From Chara braunii (lineage: Eukaryota > Streptophyta > Charophyceae > Charales > Characeae), in assembly GCA_003427395.1 (NCBI GenBank), contig BFEA01000540.1, forward strand, positions 516,588 to 578,879: a stretch of 62,292 nt of DNA, written 5' to 3'. This document shows positions 42,764-54,006 of the stretch, piece after piece; the stretch's first letter is position 1, and the number at the start of each line of letters is the position of its first letter. The notes beneath the pieces are model-generated. The model was not told where the DNA came from. It saw only the letters and a program-made list of their open reading frames with translations, and ran no database searches. Both the position numbers and the translations under genes were made by a program.

Positions 42764-43300
42764 TCAAATTTGAAATTTGACCAAATCGCTTTTAAAACAG
42801 TTAAATGGAAATGCTATCATTCCCTCAAGTGGAATTTGAGCAGGATATTTTGCAAGAGTAGGTGCATGGTGATGGTGGGAGGCCTTGTAGGGGGGTGAGG
42901 GTAGGGTCTAGCAGCGCCAAGCTGAAGGCCCTTTACAGCAGTACTTCATAATGAAACTGCGCTTATGCCGTTATAATGATGCAGGGGAGGATTTCATTTT
43001 TTTTTTGCCTGAAGTGGAAACGAGCCCTTCTCAACAGGAGGTGTCGAAACCCTTTCCCTGACAGCTCCTGATTTTTTTCTGCATCTCGGATTTCTACATG
43101 CTGTGTGGCGCGGAGAAAATGTCGAAAATGCAGTTTTCGACATTGGTGTGGCGAGGCCCTCAGGGTCTGCGTAGATATCTCATTTCGTTTTGACGCATCG
43201 AGAGTCTAGAGTCTAGACCATAAATCTCTGCTTTTTTCTTTTTGCTTTTTGAAACCAACCTATATATATATGTCACAAACAATTTATATATATATATATA
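42259..43300. other. No gene seen
   Basis: CTAGTATG repeats at 42336-42365, a half copy of MITE family C (42591-42655: GTGCAAAACGAGAGTGAATC), T and GA tracts (42662-42762). Confidence 0.55.
42688..42760. repeat. (GA)n microsatellite
   Basis: Pure GA tract after a T run. Confidence 0.95.
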
Positions 43301-43301
43301 T

Positions 43302-43790
43302 CCTGAAACTCCTACGAAACAGTTTGTCACAGACCCTCGTTTGTTGTCCTCTTCTCTCTCTTTGCCTACGGTTTACCGGGCAGTTCTGTTTGTGACGATA
43401 TGTACTCGTTTGTTGTCCTCTTCTCTCTCTCTGCCTACGGTTTACCGGGCAGCTCTGTTTGTGACGATATATGTATATATAATAGACACTCACACAGATA
43501 CATATATAAAATCTTGTTAAAGTTGATTGTCCAACACTCACGCTTCCACGAAGCAATTCTACTAATGACGATCCTAAACATATTTTGTATGGTATAAACA
43601 TCCAGATCATATTATAGATATCCAATATATGATAATTATCATTATAATAATAATTATCATATTGTATATCTTTCACTATATTAGTCAAACAGAGCTGCTG
43701 CCCGTAAACCGTAGGCAGAGAGGGAGAAGAGGACAACAAACGAGGGGCTGTGGCAAACTGTTTCGTCGGAGTTTCACCGACTCATCAGGA
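43302..43790. mobile_element. Fold-back element with duplicated left arm
   Basis: The left arm contains CGTTTGTTGTCCTCTTCTCT plus GCCTACGGTTTACCGGGCAG as two tandem 68-bp units (43338-43405 and 43406-43473). The right arm (about 43683-43780) is one inverted copy. Outer ends ACTCCTACGAAACAG and CTGTTTCGTCGGAGT are inverted. The AT-rich centre has TATATA and ATAATTATCAT palindromes. Confidence 0.75.
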
Positions 43791-44706
43791 GGCTGAACCA
43801 TGAACAGTCCGCAGAATTCCCTAACTGATTACACTGTAAGTGATAATCCACCTTAAGCCAATTCAATTACCTGTCAAATCTGGACAGGACGGCCTTTTCA
43901 GGCAGAACAGTCTTTTTTTTTTCTTTCTATATTCTTCTCTCAACTTCTGTTTTTGCCTTTCACTACCTACTCCGAAGGCTATCTAGAGGGGACCCCTGCA
44001 AGCATAGTTTCCTCTCACTGTGAAGGGGAGATTTCATGTTGCCCCTTGCCCCTAATGTTTAGGGTATAGGGTTGGGGCCGCCAGTGGGGGTCTGGCTAAC
44101 ACAAAGACCGAGACCTGCCAGTAGCTGCGCCTCCCTTTTTCATCGTCCCCCACCCCTCATCGAGTAGCAGCAGTGGCTATGGCCAACACTCTCCCACACA
44201 CCACACACAACCCACTCGCGCTCACACTCAAACCCATGTTGGTCATAGATTCCACTAATACGGATCAGGAGTATCCAGAGGACTATCCCAGTTCGTTGGC
44301 AGTCTTTCACTTCACTTGGGCACCAGGCACATTAAAAAAAACAACAAAAAGAGTGGCACAGTGGGGCAGTTGGGGAAGAGGGGGGGAAGCATGAGCCATC
44401 GATATTTATCCAATCATTGAAGCAAAGGTCCGGGGAGTCACGGACCCCTTATTATGTCCACCTTCGCAATGTGTCCTCCAGGGCCCCTCCCCAGCCATTC
44501 AGTGCAGAGGTTATTCATGAGCTCGTGTTTTTTTCCTGTTCTGTATTCCTGCTTCTTGTCTTCTTCAGTCGATTTTCGGAGGATAGGCCCCCGCCAGCCG
44601 TTTCAGGCCGTCCTTGTGTGAAGCTCAGACTCAGTGAAATCTCTTGCCCTTTTTCTTTCTCTCTTTCTGAAATCTTTTACCCTTTGGTGTGCCCCATTTT
44701 CTTTCT
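43791..44706. other. No gene seen
   Basis: Ordinary-looking sequence without a convincing exon or repeat. Short open stretches have no recognisable domain. Confidence 0.5.
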
Positions 44707-44990
44707 CCGTAACATCTTGAATAGCTCAGTCGGTAAGGCTCGCAAGTGGCATTCAGGAGGTCGTGGGTTCAAATCCCCATGGGCCTCATGTATGCTCCTG
44801 GGCATGCTTGGCGCCCGCCACCTAGAGATATAGACCAACGGATCCCCCCGATCGGCATTGAGCAGAGTCTGCTGATGCTCGTAGGGGAGGGGACCACCAC
44901 CCATGGTCCCTGATGGTACCGGCTGTCCCCTGGCCGGTACAGCCCACCTGCAGGTCGGAAACTCTTTTTTTTCTTTTCCGTTTTTTTTGG
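44707..44990 (+). mobile_element. tRNA-derived SINE
   Basis: A box TAGCTCAGTCGGTAAGG (44722) and B box GGGTTCAAATCCCC (44765) have tRNA spacing. A body with GGTACCGGCTGTCCCC follows. Acceptor-stem pairing is not evident, so not a working tRNA. The head resembles the one at 18808 (GCAAGTGG, TCAGGAGG). Confidence 0.65.
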
Positions 44991-45184
44991 AAAAAAACAT
45001 CCACAGCTCTGGAGCAGTGATCACTTCCCTGGATGCAGAAGAAGAGCACTCAGGGCATACTCACACCAGGACTTCCAAAGATCACATTTGTAGCCAGAAA
45101 AGAAAGCCAGATTCAATAAAGAAAGGCCCGGATGTGAGCATATATATCCTCCTAAACCCATGGATAGGTACACCCGGAGCATGG

Positions 45185-45334
45185 TCCCACTAGCAACAGG
45201 GATTGGATTAAGATCCTGAATCTGGGCGTGTTTTAGGCAGAGATGCAGAAAAGGAGTTCAATCTCAAGTTTTTGCACTTGTCCACAAACGCGGCCAAATT
45301 AAGGCGTTCAATCCAACCCTCTTTGCTAGTGGGA
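45185..45334. mobile_element. MITE family D, copy 1
   Basis: TCCCACTAGCAACAGGGATT at the left and CTCTTTGCTAGTGGGA at the right are inverted. The inner GAATCTGGGCGTG and GCAGAGATGCAGAAA are opposed to TTGCACTTGTCCACAAACG. Confidence 0.75.
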
Positions 45335-45691
45335 CGCCTCCCCCGTTCTTCTTTTTTTCACATTAAATTTTGGTGCATGGTGCCGCAAGGCCCTAGGGTG
45401 TAAAACTTACTTTAGAACCCCTTGCCCCCCTCCCCCTCCCCCTCCCCCTCCCCCTCTCCCCGTCCTTGTTTCTCTGCCACAGAGGCCCACCCCTGGCCAA
45501 ATTGCTGAGAGGTCTGACAGTCAATCTACATGTGTTGCAGATCTCCACTGGCTTATGATATCTTATCTAGATCTAAAATTCTTCCTTTCTTTCCCATCGC
45601 ATATAGTTGCGCTTTCTCCAGTCTGAATGAATAGAGATGCGTTTGCTAGTGTTGACTGATTGAATCAGCAACACTAGCACTGGCGGGATGA

Positions 45692-45746
<55 letters not shown>

Positions 45747-46116
45747 ATGCGTTTCTGTCATGTATTCTCCCCACGAACCGTCATGTCCTCCTCTCACGCG
45801 CCTCGTTCTGAGTTCTACTTGCGTTGTCAGCACGTAGGATGTGAACGAACCACCCCCTATCTGACTGTGTGAGTGAATCTTTGGTTTGTTGCTTTCGTCT
45901 GCCTTTTTGCCCCGAGCTCCGTACTGATCTATCTGGTCATGTTTCAGGGTTTGTTATAGTTATGCTTGGTTATTGGCAAGTGTTAGTTGTCCTTCGGCAT
46001 ACCGATTGGGCTTTCGGCTTTCGTTAGATTTTCAGAGTCGGTGGCATACTGATAAATAGGGTTACGGTTTCCCTCTTGTGGTAACCTTGAGCATGCGTAG
46101 TTTTCACGATTCTGGC
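45335..46116. other. No gene seen
   Basis: A CCCCCT array (45421-45462), a 50-base A run (45694-45743) and GAGATGCGTTT flanking copies (45635 and 45744) that suggest a target-site duplication around a poly(A)-tailed insertion. Confidence 0.5.
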
Positions 46117-46262
46117 TTTTTTTTTGGGGGGGGGGACAAATGTTCCAGTCTATTCGTGGGGAGCAACACGTGCTGGGAACCGGGCCCAGCGTCCCGTATA
46201 GAATTATACGAATGATTTGAAATACCAGGGCCATTACCTGGCTTCAGCTAAGAACAATCTGA
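46117..46262 (-). mobile_element. SINE 3' part (CTCCCCACGAATAGA tail), minus
   Basis: Minus strand: TCTTAGCTGAAGCCAGGTAA, GGGACGCTGGGCCCGG, CAGCACGTGTTGCTCCCCAC, GAATAGACTGGAACA and an inverse T tract. Matches plus-strand copies at 49320, 50720 and 54965. Confidence 0.7.
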
Positions 46263-47170
46263 GAACTATGAAAAGATTCAGGAAAATTTAGGAAAACATG
46301 GATAACTGCTAACCTATGGCTAGGCTAGCCACCGTAGCCCTTTGAATGCTCAGAACCCCTGGAATCATGGCTTAAGTTAGGATTTTCTAATTACTTTGAA
46401 GATTCCGTTCCGTTGGTTGTTGGCCGTTGTTTGTAGGATCATTTTTTGCTTTTTCGTTTTTGCTCTTGTCGAGAATCCGATACTACGTACTTGAAGGATA
46501 AACTTGGGGAAGACTGTTAGAGTTTTCGTCTCTAAGTAATCGCGTCAGTTGGTTATGCTTCCTAAGGGTTACAGTGTAGAGTTTTGGCTTCGCTCGGGCG
46601 ATAAAACCTTTTTTGGAATTTACAATCTTATGGGTAGCGGGACTACGGAGGCAGTGTGAGTGCCACCGTCTGTGGTTGGAGCGCTATTCCTGTAGTTAGC
46701 ATCAGTAGATAGGAAGCAAACTTGAACTGTATCCATGGTGATCTTGGTCCGATTGACCTTAGATCTTATCGAAGATCCAAGGGTGCGTGGTGAGAAACCC
46801 ATCTAGGTGGTTCAGGCTTCCTTGGGATTGCAGATCTGATTTGGGTTAACGTTGATCAAAATGAGATTAGGGTCGTCCATCTCTGAGTTTAGCTCAGGGC
46901 CGTGGTACCTGTGCTTAGAGATTGTTCCATCTTTCAGACTTTCATTTTGGACATCGATCAGGGGGCGGTCCCCTCAGGGCAGTGCTCCCTGTAAGCGAAA
47001 CTGGGTAATGCTCCCAGCAGTTATTCTTCCGGATAGACTGTGAGGACCCCGGCCTCTACATATTTTCGCAATAAAGAAAAAAGTCCGCTGCGGTGCCTCG
47101 GCGCACCAATCACCAAACACAAGTTTTGAAGCCTTGGTGAGTGTGCCGTCACTGCGCCCAACTCACCTCC
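46263..47170. other. No gene seen
   Basis: Moderately AT-rich sequence with no domain or strong repeat recognised. Confidence 0.5.
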
Positions 47171-47279
47171 CTGTCGTCTTCGCCTGAATACAACGCCCGG
47201 TCGATCTACCTGTATTTGGGCCAACTTCAGTCTAGATACCACAATAATGACTGGGCATTCTATTCAGGTGAAAACAGGA
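47171..47279. mobile_element. Palindromic MITE family A, copy (47.2 kb)
   Basis: CTGTCGTCTTCGCCTGAAT to TATTCAGGTGAAAACAGGA; arms still pair, ends diverged. Confidence 0.7.
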
Positions 47280-47573
47280 CACTCTGACAGAAACATGAGT
47301 GAAAACACTCTCCTCCGGCGCTGGTGATTTACTCACCAAAACGCCTGATTTCCCAGCTTGCGTGCGACACCCTGCGGTGGTAGCTCTGTGGGTCCCACCA
47401 ATCCCATCAGTACACTTGAAGTCCCTACCGAATTGTTTTTTTTTTTTTTTTTTTTTTTTTTAATCTACCATTTCAGAGGTTAGCACTGGTGCGGCGAAGC
47501 CTGGAAGTTTATCTTATGTGGAATCATGGATCAAAGTGGAATTTCTGACATTTCCACATACCGTACTCTCCCA

Positions 47574-47648
47574 TCTTCTTCTTCTTCTTCTTCTTCTTCT
47601 TCTTCTTCTTCTTCTTCTTCTTCTACTTCTTCTTCTTCTTCTTCTTTT
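47574..47648. repeat. (TTC)n microsatellite
   Basis: About 25 TTC units with one TAC interruption. Confidence 0.95.
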
Positions 47649-47749
47649 GGTTGGGGGGGGAGGGGGGGGGAAACTACGCGGGAGTCACAGAAACAGTTTG
47701 AAAATACGCTTCGGGGCAAAACGAGTTTCAAATTGCACTTCTGTATACA

Positions 47750-48600
47750 AGCTTCCGGAGGGTATGAGACCAGCTGTGAGTAGGATCGAGGACTGATTAC
47801 GAGGCCTTTGGTCTTCTTCAACAGTTGCGTGGAAGGCTGCAAGTCGGTGGTTCCAGTTCGGATTTTTTTGCTTTGTACTAGGCTGGTCGGTACCGGGGAT
47901 GTAGTGGGTCCCTGTAACCCTAGCTATGGGGGTTTAAGATCAGCTGCACTTAGGTACGAGGACTGGACGTGGGACTTTGGTTTGTCATCACGGGTGAAAG
48001 GGATGGATGTATACTTAGAAGGAGGGGTAGTTGGATGGTGTTCATGCATCCTGCTGGTGAGGAGGGCTAGCTAGTAGGATGGAACTAGGGTTTCACAGCA
48101 GCAGGGTAGGTAGCTCTGCTGTAACAAGTCGTGCCGAAAGAAGGAATGGGAGCAAAGGCAGATACTGGTTGTTTGTTTCCCATCTGATTGATTGTATTGA
48201 TTCGGTAAGCAGGAAGGGGAAGGTTGGTTGTTGGGTAGTGTGGTGGTGCTCGGGCAAAGGAGGGATTGGTGTACAGGGTGGTAGGTCTAATTAGAATGGC
48301 GGGGTGGGGCGACAATGGCCAGTGCTGGAGCAGTTGCTCTGTACCCAGGGGGAGCTTGAGACTATTGGAGCTATGCTGAGTGGAAGGCATAACCATCTTG
48401 TTCAACGTAGCTGATGCCGGGACAGTGACCCCGTAACCTCCGGGGGCTTTGCAACTAAGGAAGTTGTCGAGGGAGGAAGACACTTCCTGTCCGTCAGAAC
48501 CAGTTCGGTCGGTACTGGGGCAGTTGGTGTTGCCCTGTCACCCTAGCAGGGGGGGTATGAGAACTGGCGAGTTCTGGTACGAGGACTGAACGCCTGGGTA
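47750..48600 (+). repeat. Degenerate monomers of the 'GTCGGTRCTGGGG' family
   Basis: TGGTCGGTACCGGGG (47883) and TCGGTCGGTACTGGGG (48507) are each followed by CCCTGTAACCC/CCCTGTCACCC, GGGGG, AGATCA/AGAACT and GGTACGAGGACTG. An earlier scrap with GAGGACTGA lies at 47785. Confidence 0.6.
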
Positions 48601-48877
48601 GCGGTCTTTCCTCTGTGGTGTGGGGAAAGAGATTTTCGTTTTCCTTTCTTCCTGTTTTTTAGGCTTATCAGATTGTTTCTTGCAGGTTCTTAGTTCAGTT
48701 CTTACGGAATTTTCATCGCACACATCGCATAGTCTTCCAAAAAAAGTCTTTCTCATTACCATCAAAGGACGATCCCTGCTCAGTTAATCCCTTGGATTTC
48801 AAGGTAATCAATGCTGGCAGAGGGCGGTTCTCTCAATTCTTGAGAATACCTTAGGATTCTGGGTACCTCTTGCAACT

Positions 48878-49470
48878 CATTTTAGGCCTCTTTGATGCTG
48901 TTATATTCATGGACCCGTGTTTTTTTTATACCAAAACGACGCTGGCCGGTGCTGGGGGGTTACCCTGTAACCTGTTGATAGCAGGAGCGAGAGGCCTGGT
49001 AGAGAGATCTGGGGATGCTTTGGGCCGGGCATTCCAAAGGAAAACCAAGGTTTGTTGTCGGGACAACGCTGGCCGGAGCTGGAGTGAGTTGTGTTGCCCT
49101 GTAACCTAGCAGGGTGGGGGCATGAGGCCTGGGAGAGCTCGGCAGGGAATTACACAATGTTAGATAATTTTTAGAGTGTGTTGTTGGGGATTCCAGGGAT
49201 TCTAAGAATTCGAAGGACTTCTGTGGCTTTCTTGTTTCACCTACAGCAGTATCCACGTTTTTCCAAAATTTTCCTGAATTTTCCTGAATAATTTTCATAA
49301 GGTCTCATAAGTTCTCAGATTGTTCTTAGCCGAAGCCAGGCAATGGCCTTGGTATTTCAAATCATTTGCATAATTCTACATGGGACGCTGGGCCCGGTTC
49401 CCAGCACGTGTTGCTCCCCACGAATATATTGGAGCTTTGGTCCCAAAAAAAAAAAAAACAAAAAAAAAAA
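48878..49470 (+). mobile_element. SINE-like element, monomers plus A tail, copy 1
   Basis: Starts GGCCTCTTTGATGCTGTTAT, has two monomers (ACGCTGGCCGGTGCTGGGG, AACGCTGGCCGGAGCTGG) each with CCTGTAACCT, then TCTTAGCCGAAGCCAGG, GGGACGCTGGGCCCGG, CTCCCCACGAATATATTGG and an A-rich tail from 49445. Aligns along its length with 50290-50902. No ORF. Confidence 0.7.
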
Positions 49471-49559
49471 CTACAAGCCAGCTTCCAGTCAGGTACTGTG
49501 CCCGAAGTGCAATTTGAAACTCGTCTTGGCCCGAAGTGTAATCTCAAACTGTTTTTGTG

Positions 49560-49690
49560 ACTCCCGCGAAGTTACCCCTTTTTTTTTTTTTTTTTTTTTT
49601 TTTTGAAAGCCAGAGACCTCTACTAGAGGGTGCGAGGGGGTGGTATGAGCAGCCACCTCTAATAACTGTCCTGTCTAGCAGCACAACTTT
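49560..49690 (-). mobile_element. SINE tail scrap, minus
   Basis: A T run (49580-49604) then AGAGACCTCTACTAGAGGG and GGTATGAGCAGCCACCTC. The order T run, AC.TACTAGG, GGTATGAGCAG.C.CCTC also occurs at 52324-52375. Confidence 0.5.
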
Positions 49691-49699
49691 CAATTTTCC

Positions 49700-50289
49700 A
49701 GTCCGGCTCCCCTCAGTTGGAGCCCTTGGTATTTCCTCTTTTTTGGCTGAATTCTCAAATTGTTATGAGAAACCCATAGACCAGGGGTGCAACCCCTGAG
49801 TTGTAGGTCAGCTCAATTTCCACGGAGGCCTCTGGAAATTGGGGCAAGTGTCCCATTCAATGTACATTAACGACACCAGGAGTAAGGTCCAACAAGGAAA
49901 GAGGGGGATAGGATGCGTTTTAAGCAGAGATGCAGGAAACTAGTTCAAACTTCAATAGCAATTTTCTGCACCTGGCTGTTTGCGGGGGCAGTCCCAGTGG
50001 TCATCGGGGGTCGTAACTGGAGCAATGCTGGCCAGTGGTGGAGCAAGGTGGTGCAACTGTGTAACCTAACCTGATGGGAGCATGAGGCCTGGAAGAGCTT
50101 TGGCTCGTGCTGAAATTAGCCATGCTGGTGGTGGTTGTAGGTGGATTGAATAGGTTTCACCTATCTGATTTGTGATGGGGAGGCTTTTTGACACACATAT
50201 TCTATTGACTTGGTAGAGTATGAATGGAAAAAAAAAAGTCGGTTGTTCTTATGAATGTCTTATGACTTTAGGGTTTCTTAGCAATCCAT
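49700..50289. other. No gene; family D and monomer scraps
   Basis: TTTTAAGCAGAGATGCAGGA (49919) and TTTTCTGCACCTGGCTGTTT (49971) are family D arms. A diverged monomer (CAATGCTGGCCAGTGGTGG, GCATGAGGCCTGGAAGAGCT) lies at 50022-50103. Confidence 0.5.
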
Positions 50290-50902
50290 CTTAGGCGGTT
50301 TCGATGCTGTTATACTCAGTGATCTGTGGCCGTTCGATGCCAGAACGACGCTGGTCGGTGCTGGGGTGTTGCCCTGCAACCTGCTGATGCAGGAGCGTGA
50401 GGCCTGGTAGAGAGATCTGGGGATGCTTTGGGGTGGGCATCCCAAGGGACGACCAAGGGTTGCTGCTGGGATGACGCTGGTCGGAGCTGGGCCGAGTTGT
50501 GTTGCCCCGTAACCCAGCAGGGTGGGGGCATGAGGCCTGGAAGAGCTCAGCAGGGAGTAAGACGGTGTTGGGAAGTCTTAGAAGGGTTTGTCAGGGAACC
50601 TGAGGGTAGTGAGCATTTGTAGGACCTTTGTGGTAGGTTATTGCATGAGTAATTCCCTAATAGGTGATTACATACTCGGGATCCTCCCCATGTTTCTGAA
50701 TCTCATCGTGTTCACAGATTGTTCTCAGCCGAAGCCGGGTAATGGCCCCGGTACCTCAAATGACCTCAAAGGACCTCAAATGTTCTCAATGGTCTCTGGG
50801 CCCGGTTCCCAGCACGTGCTGCTCCCCACGAATAGACTGGAGCACTTGTTCAAACAAACAAACAAACAAACAAACAAACAAACAAACAAACAAAAAAAAG
50901 AA
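50290..50902 (+). mobile_element. SINE-like element, monomers plus (AAAC)n tail, copy 2
   Basis: GGCGGTTTCGATGCTGTTAT, ACGACGCTGGTCGGTGCTGG, GATGACGCTGGTCGGAGCTG, TCTCAGCCGAAGCCGGG, TGGGCCCGGTTCCCAGCACG, CTCCCCACGAATAGACTGG, then AAAC units 50852-50892. Same order as 48878-49470. Confidence 0.7.
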
Positions 50903-51245
50903 AAAAAAAAGAAGCAATTTTCTGCACCTGTCCACAAACACATCCATATTCAGGTGTTAAATCCAGCTGTGTCTGCTAATGGGACCTTGCCCCAGTGAAC
51001 AGGCTGATGCCCGATTTCTTCAACCTTCCCCGTATTCTCCTAAGTAGTCTGCCACCATGAAATGACCTCGCACAATTTGTACCGAGTCGACAATCCATGC
51101 AAGCTTGCAATTCGTCACACCAAGCTCAAATGCACAAGACAAGAGATGAACGCCACATGCGAATCCAGATTTTTAAAGAACAACAACACTGCTCCCACTT
51201 GTGTACACGTGGCAGCTATGGCTGCCCTCGACTCTCCAAGGGGCA

Positions 51246-51249
<4 letters not shown>

Positions 51250-51337
<88 letters not shown>

Positions 51338-51662
51338 NNNNNNNNNNNNNNNNNNNNNNNNNNNNNNNNNNNNNNNNNNNNNNNNNNNNNNNNNNNNNNN
51401 NNNNNNNNNNNNNNNNNNNNNNNNNNNNNNNNNNNNNNNNNNNNNNNNNNNNNNNNNNNNNNNNNNNNNNNNNNNNNNNNNNNNNNNNNNNNNNNNNNNN
51501 NNNNNNNNNNNNNNNNNNNNNNNNNNNNNNNNNNNNNNNNNNNNNNNNNNNNNNNNNNNNNNNNNNNNNNNNNNNNNNNNNNNNNNNNNNNNNNNNNNNN
51601 NNNNNNNNNNNNNNNNNNNNNNNNNNNNNNNNNNNNNNNNNNNNNNNNNNNNNNNNNNNNNN
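51250..51662. repeat. (TC)n microsatellite and 325-base assembly gap
   Basis: TC tract to 51337, then N 51338-51662, then a T run. Content of the gap is unknown. Confidence 0.95.
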
Positions 51663-51757
51663 TTTTTTTTTTTTTTTTTTTTTTTTTTTCCAAATGACAC
51701 GGCCCCATCTATTGGTGGGGAGCATCACCTGCTGGAAACCGGGTCCAGCGTCCCTGT
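51663..51757 (-). mobile_element. SINE-type 3' tail, minus
   Basis: A T run, then CATCTATTGGTGGGGAGCAT and GCTGGAAACCGGGTCCAGCG. A family B MITE follows 42 bases later. Confidence 0.6.
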
Positions 51758-51798
51758 ACAATACAATGTCACATGTATCAATGTCTGATCATTGTCTG

Positions 51799-52005
51799 TT
51801 AAACCACCAGTACTTGGCCCATATATCGGTCGCGGGCCTTAGCGTTAATGCTACGCAAAGTTCGCGCTTCGGGCAACCGGACCTGGAAGGCTGGCGCCGC
51901 CAGCCTTTCCGAAAACCAAAATCGAATTGGCGTTTCGGCAGGAAACGGCGCGCAGGGCACTTCCAGGCTCGGCTGCGATAGCTGGGCCAAGTACTGGTGG
52001 TTTAA
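51799..52005. mobile_element. MITE family B, copy 2 (207 bp)
   Basis: Ends TTAAACCACCAGTACTTGG and CCAAGTACTGGTGGTTTAA are perfectly inverted. The interior has GGCTGGCGCCGCCAGCC. Same length and order as 15621-15828. Confidence 0.88.
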
Positions 52006-52299
52006 TGCACATGCACAGTGGACATTCTACTGTAACCCCCCGGGCTCCAAACTCCCTTGGAGCTGCTGTTGTCACCCATCCCCTCTTGGAGCCCCACCTA
52101 CTCTGTTGACCCAGTGCAATTCTGCAGTCCCCTGTATTTTCAATTAGCCCACTATGCTTAAACTCAGCAATAATGTCATCCTAATTGAAATTGGCCGTCA
52201 TGTATTGTCTGTCATTCTCTACCTATGAGGAAGATGTACAACACCTTTTCCCTGTACTGTAAGTATGTTGCACAAGTGACTTTCTTTTTCTTTTGTTTG

Positions 52300-52445
52300 T
52301 TTGTTTGTTTGTTTTTAAAGCAATACCAAGTCAGACCTACTAGGAGAGATGGTATGAGCAGTCCCTCCTAGTAAGTCTGTTTGTGGCCACTCCTATAAGT
52401 GGGGAGCATCACCTGCTGGAAAACGGGTCCAGCGTCCCTTATAAA
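52300..52445 (-). mobile_element. SINE-type 3' tail, minus
   Basis: (TTTG)n at 52296-52313, then GACCTACTAGGAGAGATGGT, TATAAGTGGGGAGCATCACC and CTGGAAAACGGGTCCAGCG. Confidence 0.55.
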
Positions 52446-53522
52446 CATGATTAGAATGTAATATGTCATGACATGAAATGAGATCTGGACGGGTTCTTAG
52501 ACTGAGTGTCACGCCTTCCTCTCATGAGGGCGGGTGGAGCACTACCGGAGCGCTCCGCCGCCCGAAGTTTTGGCGCGACAGTTCGCTCCTTGGTGAGGGT
52601 GGGAAACGAACAATGGTTGGGGCGTCATGACGGCAGCTTCGGCGCGAGGATGAGAGTGCGGGCTGAGTGGACAATCAGTGGATGATGAGGCGGGAGAGGG
52701 ACTGTTGGGTGTGGAGGAGCGGGCTACTTGCGGCGGGACGTTGCCGAATGCTCTTCTGTTTGCTGTTTGTTATGTGCTTGCTTGCTTGAGAGGAAGAACA
52801 TGGGGGCTGTTTGTCTCGTATCAGTTGCTCGATGGAGAGGAGCGTCGCGAGGGGGGAGTACGGGGAGGTAGGCAGGGCGGTGAGGAGGACGCTGTTTCTT
52901 CATGGGCTCGGGGGAGAGTATTGCGGGAAGGAATGGGAGGTGGAATGCGGAAGCGAGGACGCTGAAGACAGGTCTTCTTTTGGTGGGCGAAGTCCGCGAC
53001 GACGACACCCCTTCATCTCTTTGGGCTACCCGCAAGGGGCGGTTGGCAGGCTCAGCTGTTTTAGTCTCGTGACGTGGGTCGGATTGCTGTGATGGCAATC
53101 CTGGCTGCGGTCCTGTTATCTTCATTGTTCGGTCCTTTTGAGATGGTTGAACAGTGTTGTCGACCACAGGTGGCCGAGTTGCTTGAGAGCCGATGAACGA
53201 GGAGGTGAATTTTTTTTTTGGAGGGATGGGGGTGCGTTTAGGGATTGTCGAGGGTTAGTTTGTGTTCTTCCTCTTCATGCTTCGTAGTGATGTCTCACAG
53301 ATAGTCATAATGATCAGGTTAAAGCCTTTGTAGATTCTGACGAGATGCCAATGCTTGTGATTCCCAGATTGTGTTGTTTTGCTCAACACCTAAATAAGTA
53401 ACTAAAATGCCTGCGAGAGAGTCCTCTCAAACTTTCCTAAGGAGATTTGGTTTCTTTTCAACTAATAATTCTGATATTCGCGATTTCGAAATTTCCTACG
53501 CATCCCTGACACTATCACATCA
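52446..53522. other. GC-rich then ordinary sequence, no gene seen
   Basis: 52480-53170 is rich in GA and GC (GGCGGGAGAGGG type) with short open stretches lacking domains; 53200-53520 is unremarkable. Confidence 0.45.
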
Positions 53523-53633
53523 CTACCGTCTTCACCCGAATATAACGCCCGGCCATTATAGCTGTATATGGGGCATTTTTCAGTCCAGCTGCAGCGATAA
53601 CGACCGGGCGTTCTATTCGGGTGAAGACCGTAG
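53523..53633. mobile_element. Palindromic MITE family A, copy (53.5 kb)
   Basis: Exactly 111 bp. CTACCGTCTTCACCCGAAT to ATTCGGGTGAAGACCGTAG; arms nearly identical to the 8258 copy. Confidence 0.88.
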
Positions 53634-54006
53634 TCTTGTTGGCTGTTGTATGCCTTGTGTCTGAATTACTTCCTCAGGGCAATGCTCTTAGCCTGAGATT
53701 CGTAAATCTGAGGTTGGACACCTCTGTTCTCTTAAAAGCAAAGTACAAATTTTAACATAATCTCGATTGATTTCCTGAATTTTGATTCGATGCTAAAGTT
53801 CAAGAGGTAGGTCATCTTGGTCTCAAAATTTCTAGTTTCTGTGTCTCTTGACTCTTGATTCCATTCTTTGAGGGTTTTGTTTGAGCTGGTTTAAAAATTG
53901 ATTGGCTAAAATTCATTTTTTCTAAACTTCAACTAAAAAAATGAGTATGCTGTGGAGTAGACTGATTCTGAGGGTTCTAAGATTTTCCGTTATGGTGATG
54001 GAAAGG

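Noticed and set aside
44707-44790. Functional tRNA gene
   Set aside because: A and B boxes are present, but I could not pair a seven-base acceptor stem and the sequence continues into a SINE-like body.
52678-52965. Possible small gene (95 codons)
   Set aside because: Composition follows the local GA/GC-rich DNA and there is no domain or homology I can recognise.
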